From Alphaproteobacteria bacterium (GTDB taxonomy: Bacteria > Pseudomonadota > Alphaproteobacteria > UBA2966 > CAIVPW01), in the NCBI GenBank assembly GCA_947481575.1, contig CANKGV010000013.1, positions 1 through 64,000 on the forward strand: 64,000 nucleotides of DNA. Direction: 5' to 3'. The notes beneath the pieces were generated by a model. The model was not told the DNA's origin. It was given only the letters and a program-made list of their open reading frames with translations, and searched no databases. This document shows positions 59,522-64,000 of this stretch, in pieces; positions within the stretch are counted from its first letter, which is position 1, and every line of letters begins with the position of its first letter. The translations under genes were made by a program, and so were the position numbers.

Positions 59522-60340
59522 CTACGGACGGGGCAGGGGACCGGTGTGGGTCTCGCCGCCGGGCATCACCGTATCGTTGAAGATCGCGTCCGCCAGATTG
59601 GCGCCGATCACGTTGGCCGTCGAAAGGCGCGCACCGGTGAAATCGGTGCCGCGCAGCTTCGTGTCCGACAGGTTTGCCCCATACAGATCGGCTTTGCGGA
59701 AGATCGCTCCCTCCAGGTTGGAGTGCGAAAGGTCCGTTCCTAACAGGTCCGTCACCTCAAGGTTCACGCCGGACAGGTCGAGGTCCACCAGCGTTGCGCC
59801 GTCCAGCTTGGAGCCGCCCAGGTTGGCGCCGGTCATGGTCGCGCCGCTCAACCGGATCTCCCGCATGTCGCAGTCGATCAGGAATGCGCCGGTCAGGTTG
59901 ACGCGCTGCATGCGCGCCCGCCGCAGCACCGCGCTGCGCATATACACCTCCGACATGTCGGCCAGCGTCAGGTCGGTCAGGTACAGGGTGGCGCCGTGCA
60001 GCAGGGCGTTGTGCAAGTTCGCGTTGCGCAGGTTGGCGGCGGTCATATCCGCTTCGGTCAGGTCCGCGTCCGTCAGGTTGGCGCCGGTCATATTGGCCTC
60101 GCTCAGGCCTGCGCCCATCAGCGTCGCGCCCGCCAAGTTCGCGCCGCTCAAGTCGCGGCGAATCAACAGCGCGTCGGTCAGGTCGCAGCCCGGGCAGTCC
60201 TTGGTCTGCCCGGCCAGGAACGCGGCCACGGCGGGCGAGCCCGCCGCCTGGGTGGGCACTGCCTGGGCCCACGCGGCGCCGTGGGCAATCCCCAGCCCGC
60301 ACACCAGCGCCGCCGCCATCGTCGCAAAACGCAAGCTCAT
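59522..60340 (-). CDS. Exported pentapeptide-repeat protein
   Basis: 272 residues with a signal peptide ending near AWAQA. From about residue 55 it consists of A(D/N)LXX repeats (LSGANLAGATLMGAGLSEANMTGANL in type), about 35 units forming a right-handed beta-helix. Last gene of the oxidation operon; periplasmic. Role unknown. Confidence 0.85.
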   Translation of the reverse strand: MSLRFATMAAALVCGLGIAHGAAWAQAVPTQAAGSPAVAAFLAGQTKDCPGCDLTDALLIRRDLSGANLAGATLMGAGLSEANMTGANLTDADLTEADMTAANLRNANLHNALLHGATLYLTDLTLADMSEVYMRSAVLRRARMQRVNLTGAFLIDCDMREIRLSGATMTGANLGGSKLDGATLVDLDLSGVNLEVTDLLGTDLSHSNLEGAIFRKADLYGANLSDTKLRGTDFTGARLSTANVIGANLADAIFNDTVMPGGETHTGPLPRP

Positions 60341-60347
60341 CGGTGGT

Positions 60348-60785
60348 CTACTTCAGTTGGATGCGGATGAGATCTTCGGCCGCAACGTCGGGGCCTTCGC
60401 CGCCGTCCGCTCTGCCGTTCGCCTGCAGGATCGCCGCCACCGCGCCCAAGATTGTCGCGGGCGGCGCCGTGCCGGGCTTGTCCCCCGGCATCGTGTCGCG
60501 GATCAGGTCGTACAGGTCCTTCGCGGTCTTGCCGCGCCACTTGGCTTGGAACTGCGGCCCCTTCAGGGTCGGCGCCTCAATGCCCTCCTCGTGGCTCGCG
60601 CGGCCGACCAGCGTGTCGCCATGGCAGCGTCCGCACGCCGCGCGGTAGGCCGCGCCGCCCGCGCCGGTCTGGCGTGCGCTGAACGCCGGTTCGGCCGCTT
60701 GCGCACGTGCCTCGCGCACGAGTGCCGCGCCGCACACAATCCCCGCCGCAACCGCTCCGGCGATTGCCACTACGCCAAACCGCAT
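60348..60785 (-). CDS. Periplasmic c-type cytochrome
   Basis: 145 residues. Signal peptide, one heme motif CGRCH at 51-55, and a probable Met ligand in DTMPGDKPG. The start is the ATG at 60785, after GGGGCGAG. Likely electron carrier in the quinoprotein operon. Confidence 0.85.
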   Translation of the reverse strand: MRFGVVAIAGAVAAGIVCGAALVREARAQAAEPAFSARQTGAGGAAYRAACGRCHGDTLVGRASHEEGIEAPTLKGPQFQAKWRGKTAKDLYDLIRDTMPGDKPGTAPPATILGAVAAILQANGRADGGEGPDVAAEDLIRIQLK

Positions 60786-60795
60786 CGTCTCGCCC

Positions 60796-61563
60796 CTAGT
60801 TGATGGATACCGAGAGGCTCCAAACCTCCCAGCGCGCCGAACTCTCAAAATCGCCATCGACGAACTGGCCCAAATCGTTGGCGCCGGTCTGGCCTGCCTT
60901 GCGGAAGAAATTGCGCAACGTGATCATCCGGCGGTCGTTGCGATAGACGGTCTCGCAGCGTTCCTTCACGTAGCTGTTGCCGATCGGCTGCTCGCCCGCG
61001 GCCAGCGGCAGGGTCTGGCACGTCCAGTTGGCCGGGTCGTATTGGTTGCGCAGCAGCACCGCCATGATGTTGCTGATGCGGCGCTGGTCCAGCCGCGCGC
61101 GCGAGTCGGTGACGGCGCGAATGCCCTGCACGATGCCGGCGTCGTCGAACAGGACCGACAGCACCACCGGGTGGCCGGCAACCTTGGTGCCGACATAGCG
61201 ATCAAGCCACAGGCCGCCTTCGGCCGCGCCGAAGTCCTCGACGAACATGTCGACGATGCGATCGCCGATGTTGTCGTATTCGAACGCGACCTCATACAAG
61301 CCGTGGGACTCCGGCTTGCAGGTCTTGAAGTCGGCGAAACCCTTGATCTTTTGCAGCGGCGGGGCGCCGTTGCTGCCGCAGGCGAAGTTGATGAATCCCG
61401 GCGGCATCGCGGTCGCGGACAAGCCCAGCTTCAACCCGCGGATGTTGCCGTCGAACGGATTGGGCGTCGCCACCTGCGCAGCGGCGGGCAGCGCTATTGC
61501 GGCAGCGAACCCCAGGGCGGCGGCCGCCAACGCCAGTCCAAACCTGTGGGCCGCGGTCGTCAT
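60796..61563 (-). CDS. Secreted protein of unknown function between two cytochromes
   Basis: 255 residues. Signal peptide ending ALPAAAQ near 29. The mature part has paired cysteines (about 60, 81, 183, 205) and no motif I know. Tight spacing (7 bp to the upstream cytochrome, 10 bp to the downstream one) ties it to the dehydrogenase system; substrate binding in the periplasm is one possibility. Confidence 0.65.
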   Translation of the reverse strand: MTTAAHRFGLALAAAALGFAAAIALPAAAQVATPNPFDGNIRGLKLGLSATAMPPGFINFACGSNGAPPLQKIKGFADFKTCKPESHGLYEVAFEYDNIGDRIVDMFVEDFGAAEGGLWLDRYVGTKVAGHPVVLSVLFDDAGIVQGIRAVTDSRARLDQRRISNIMAVLLRNQYDPANWTCQTLPLAAGEQPIGNSYVKERCETVYRNDRRMITLRNFFRKAGQTGANDLGQFVDGDFESSARWEVWSLSVSIN

Positions 61564-61570
61564 CGGCTCG

Positions 61571-61984
61571 CTATTTCCACAGAACCTTGGCGAGCCCGGT
61601 GGGCGGGAGGTCCGGCCCATCCGCGGGCTGTTTGCCGTTCGACTGAAAAATGAACGCGATCGCGGCCAGATACGTCGCGTCCGAGAGGCCGCCGGGGTTG
61701 TCCGCCGGCATATTGGCACGAGCGTAGTCGTATACGTCCTGAGCGTTGGCGAACCGGGCGCGGAACTCTTCGCCGATCAGCGCCGCCGCCGCCATGCCTT
61801 CCAGCTTGGTGCCGTGGCAGCCAGCGCACGAGACGCTATAGGCGCCGACGCCGCGCTGCGCCTGCCCGGTGCTGAATACCGTGCCGGGGGCCGCCTGCGC
61901 GTAGGCGTCGTTGGTAACCATGCCGTGCATCGCGACGGCACCTGCGGTCAGCGCCAGCGCGGCAAAAATCGTACGGCGCAACAT
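61571..61984 (-). CDS. Periplasmic c-type cytochrome (dehydrogenase partner)
   Basis: 137 residues. Signal peptide, heme motif CAGCH at 53-57, candidate Met ligands in NMPADNPGG. AGGAGACGAG precedes the ATG at 61984. By position directly after the dehydrogenase it is the likely primary electron acceptor, similar in role to XoxG/ExaB. Confidence 0.86.
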   Translation of the reverse strand: MLRRTIFAALALTAGAVAMHGMVTNDAYAQAAPGTVFSTGQAQRGVGAYSVSCAGCHGTKLEGMAAAALIGEEFRARFANAQDVYDYARANMPADNPGGLSDATYLAAIAFIFQSNGKQPADGPDLPPTGLAKVLWK

Positions 61985-62014
61985 TTCGAACTCGTCTCCT
62001 GTTAGGTCCCGAAA

Positions 62015-62051
62015 GACTCTGGGGCCGGGCAACGCGCCCGGCCCCAGAGTC
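62015..62051 (-). terminator. Strong intercistronic hairpin after the PQQ dehydrogenase
   Basis: A perfect 16-bp stem (62015-62030 with 62036-62051) and a 5-base loop. On the minus strand it is followed by TTTC. It may end most transcripts after the dehydrogenase, or protect that message, so that the cytochromes are made in lower amounts. Confidence 0.7.
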
Positions 62052-62066
62052 TGCACGTCGTCGTAG

Positions 62067-63878
62067 TTACAGCGCGAACACCAACAGCATCGACTGAGTC
62101 GAGCGGTTGCCCAGTTCAGGCTGGCGGTTGTTGCCGTTGCTTCCGGCGCTACCGGCCAGTACCGCGATGTACTCCTTGCCGTTGTAGCCGTAGGCCATGG
62201 GCGGGCCCGAGATGCCGATGCCCATGTAGCGGCTCCACACCTGCTCCATGGTGTAGGCGTCGAACGCGGTCATGTAACCGCGCGGGTCCGAGGTGAACAC
62301 CAAGCCGCCGGCGGTGGCCAGCACGCCGTTGCCGCGCTGCGGCATCACTGCCTTAGCGACGGTTGCACCGGTACGGGCGTCCATCGCCACCACCGAGCCG
62401 TACGAAACCGGGACGGGCAGGCCGCCGAGCTTCGCCAAGTCCGGCGCGGCTACGTTCGCGCGGCCGTTCCACTCACCCGCCGCACGATCTTCGCGGGTGC
62501 CGAGCTTGTTGCCCTTGTCCTTCCAGTGGCCCGGATCGACGGCCATGTAGGCCGAGCAACCCTCGTTGGCGACGGTGTACAGCAAGCCAGTCTGCTTGCT
62601 GAACGCGGCCGGCTGCCAGTTCTTGCCGCCGGTCAGTGCCGGGCAGTACAGGCCAGCGACGCCGCGGCGCGGCGCGTTGGTGTACGGCTGCACGATATTG
62701 GTGGCCTGGGTTGCCGTGTTCGGGCGGCCCGTCTTCGGGTCGATGCCGTTGGTCCAGTTGATCACGTCGACATAGCCCTGGCCGAAGGTGAACTGGCCGT
62801 TGGCACGGTCCATGCCGTAGACGTGGCCGTTACGCGAAACGTGCGTCACGAGCTTCTTCGCCACGCCGCCGATGGTCACATCGACCAGCGGGTTCTCGGC
62901 GATGTCGTCGTAGTCGTACGGATCGTTCGGCGTGAACTGGAAGAACCACTTCTGCTTGCCGTCGTCCGGGTTCAGCGCGAGCAAGCTCTCGGTGTAGAGG
63001 TTGTCGCCCGGGCGGTACTCGGCGTCGATCTGCGGGCCCGGGTTGCCGGTGCCCCAATAGGTGAGGTTCAGCGCCGGGTCGTAGCTGCCGGCCGACCAGA
63101 TCGAGCCGCCGCCAGTCATCCACGCGTTGTACGGATCGGCCCACGTTTCGTTGCCGGGCTCACCCGGGGCCGGGATGATGTAGTGCGTCCAGGCGATCTT
63201 GCCCGTGGTGATGTCCACCGCGTCCAAGTGGCCGCGGATGCCCATCTCGGCGCCGACGACGCCGTTGATGACGAGGTTCTTGATCGCCAGCGGAGCGCCC
63301 GTGTGAGACTCCATCACGGCGTTGTTGGCGGTCTTGGCTTCCCAAACGACCTGGCCGGAGTCCTTGTTCACGGCGACCATGCGGCCGTCCTGGGTGCTCT
63401 GAACCATCAAGTCGTTGATCGCCGCGTAACCGCGGTTGTGGCGCTGGCAGCAGCCCGAAGCGGCCGCGTACACGCGGTCCATCGCGGCGTCCCACTTCCA
63501 CAGGACGTAGCCCGCGTCACCGCTGCGGACGTCGATTTTGTAGCCGTTGTTCCAGCCGTCGGTGATGTACATGAAGCCATCTTCGACCAGCGGCGTGCCT
63601 TCCAGCGTGGAAGTGCCGGCCGGGCCGGTGATGCCGTCGATGCCCACCATGAACGCCAGCTTCAGCTGACGGACGTTGTTCTTGGTGACTTCGGTCAGCG
63701 GCGAATAGCGCTGCGAGTCATACGTGCGGTGGTGGTGCAGCCAATTGTTCGGCTCGTTCTCGGCGCTCAGCAAGCGCTGATAGGTAATCGGAGCCGCAAT
63801 CGCCGAGCCGGCCATCAAGCAGCCGGCAAGCGTTACGGCAACGCTCACGGCAGTGAGCGCAGTCTTGTTTGTTGCCAT
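62067..63878 (-). CDS. PQQ-dependent alcohol dehydrogenase, lanthanide-type ligands
   Basis: 603 residues. Signal peptide ending ASAIAAP-like near 29. Quinoprotein propeller with W-docking repeats, the vicinal disulfide Cys143-Cys144, metal ligands Glu211 (GAEMG) and Asn279 (TGNPGP), and the catalytic Asp322 followed by Asp324 in YDYDD. The extra Asp two residues after the catalytic one is the mark of lanthanide-dependent enzymes (XoxF, ExaF, PedH); calcium enzymes have Ala or Ser there. Substrate, methanol or a longer alcohol, is open. Start ATG 63878 after GGGAGAGG. It heads the operon. Confidence 0.88.
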   Translation of the reverse strand: MATNKTALTAVSVAVTLAGCLMAGSAIAAPITYQRLLSAENEPNNWLHHHRTYDSQRYSPLTEVTKNNVRQLKLAFMVGIDGITGPAGTSTLEGTPLVEDGFMYITDGWNNGYKIDVRSGDAGYVLWKWDAAMDRVYAAASGCCQRHNRGYAAINDLMVQSTQDGRMVAVNKDSGQVVWEAKTANNAVMESHTGAPLAIKNLVINGVVGAEMGIRGHLDAVDITTGKIAWTHYIIPAPGEPGNETWADPYNAWMTGGGSIWSAGSYDPALNLTYWGTGNPGPQIDAEYRPGDNLYTESLLALNPDDGKQKWFFQFTPNDPYDYDDIAENPLVDVTIGGVAKKLVTHVSRNGHVYGMDRANGQFTFGQGYVDVINWTNGIDPKTGRPNTATQATNIVQPYTNAPRRGVAGLYCPALTGGKNWQPAAFSKQTGLLYTVANEGCSAYMAVDPGHWKDKGNKLGTREDRAAGEWNGRANVAAPDLAKLGGLPVPVSYGSVVAMDARTGATVAKAVMPQRGNGVLATAGGLVFTSDPRGYMTAFDAYTMEQVWSRYMGIGISGPPMAYGYNGKEYIAVLAGSAGSNGNNRQPELGNRSTQSMLLVFAL

Positions 63879-64000
63879 CTTTTGGACCTCTCCCAAGGCG
63901 GCAGGCGCTTCCGCCCGCCGAAGGAGCCAATTGTAGCCCCGCGGCGCGGGAAGCTGAAACGGGATTCCGGCACCCTCCGGCAAACCCGCCGCGTGATTCG

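Overview
The window is high-GC DNA from an alphaproteobacterium, probably Rhodospirillales-like. The case rests on the flagellar gene set: FlbT, FlaF, FliX, FlgA/F/G/H/I/J, FliL/FliM and MotE are all here, with a FlaEY-like propeller protein and an alphaproteobacterial-type single-cysteine DksA. I saw no tRNA, rRNA, insertion sequence, CRISPR array or phage gene.

Layout. 1-312 is the end of groEL. 940-3693 (minus) is a FlaEY-like protein. 4009-15125 (plus) is an uninterrupted 12-gene carbohydrate cluster: inverted HldE-like enzyme, SIS isomerase, epimerase, HAD phosphatase, APH-fold kinase, split transketolase, two DegT aminotransferases, 2OG oxygenase, a small 'sporadic carbohydrate cluster' protein and a methyltransferase. 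15171-17558 (minus) is a TPR/GT41 (SPINDLY/OGT-like) transferase. 17898-25414 holds six short flagellins, three FlaF paralogues and a 69-residue ORF that begins like a flagellin. 25425-35469 holds two more TPR/GT41 transferases, three methyltransferase-like proteins and a PhyH-type oxygenase. 35499-39259 (minus) holds a frameshifted sulfotransferase, a radical SAM/SPASM protein, an extended SDR and a lipoprotein. 39392-43895 holds an RmlD-like reductase, a C-methyltransferase, a third DegT aminotransferase and a GNAT protein. 44149-46195 holds a seventh flagellin, FlbT, a fourth FlaF and a FlaG-like protein. 46259-59505 holds basal-body and motor genes (flgN-like/flgJ/flgI, fliX, dksA, flgH/A/G/F, fliL/M, motE and a large TPR protein). 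59522-63878 (minus) is a separate oxidation operon: a PQQ dehydrogenase with lanthanide-type ligands, two c-type cytochromes, an unknown secreted protein and a pentapeptide-repeat protein.

How the parts fit. By eye I find well-formed sigma-54 (-24/-12) promoters before most flagellins and before flgF and flgI. They also precede the carbohydrate cluster (3902), the FlaF3-GT41 operon (24887), the RmlD-like gene (39252) and the C-methyltransferase operon (40374). Many have palindromes of the form CGGCA-N5-TGCCG 50-105 bp upstream, resembling Caulobacter ftr sites bound by FlbD; fliX, whose product works with FlbD in Caulobacter, is in the window. My reading is a flagellin-glycosylation island: sugar synthesis, cytoplasmic O-glycosyltransferases, flagellins and flagellin chaperones are switched on together. 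No NeuB/PseI-type synthase is present, so the sugar is unlikely to be made by the standard pseudaminic or legionaminic acid route from this locus.
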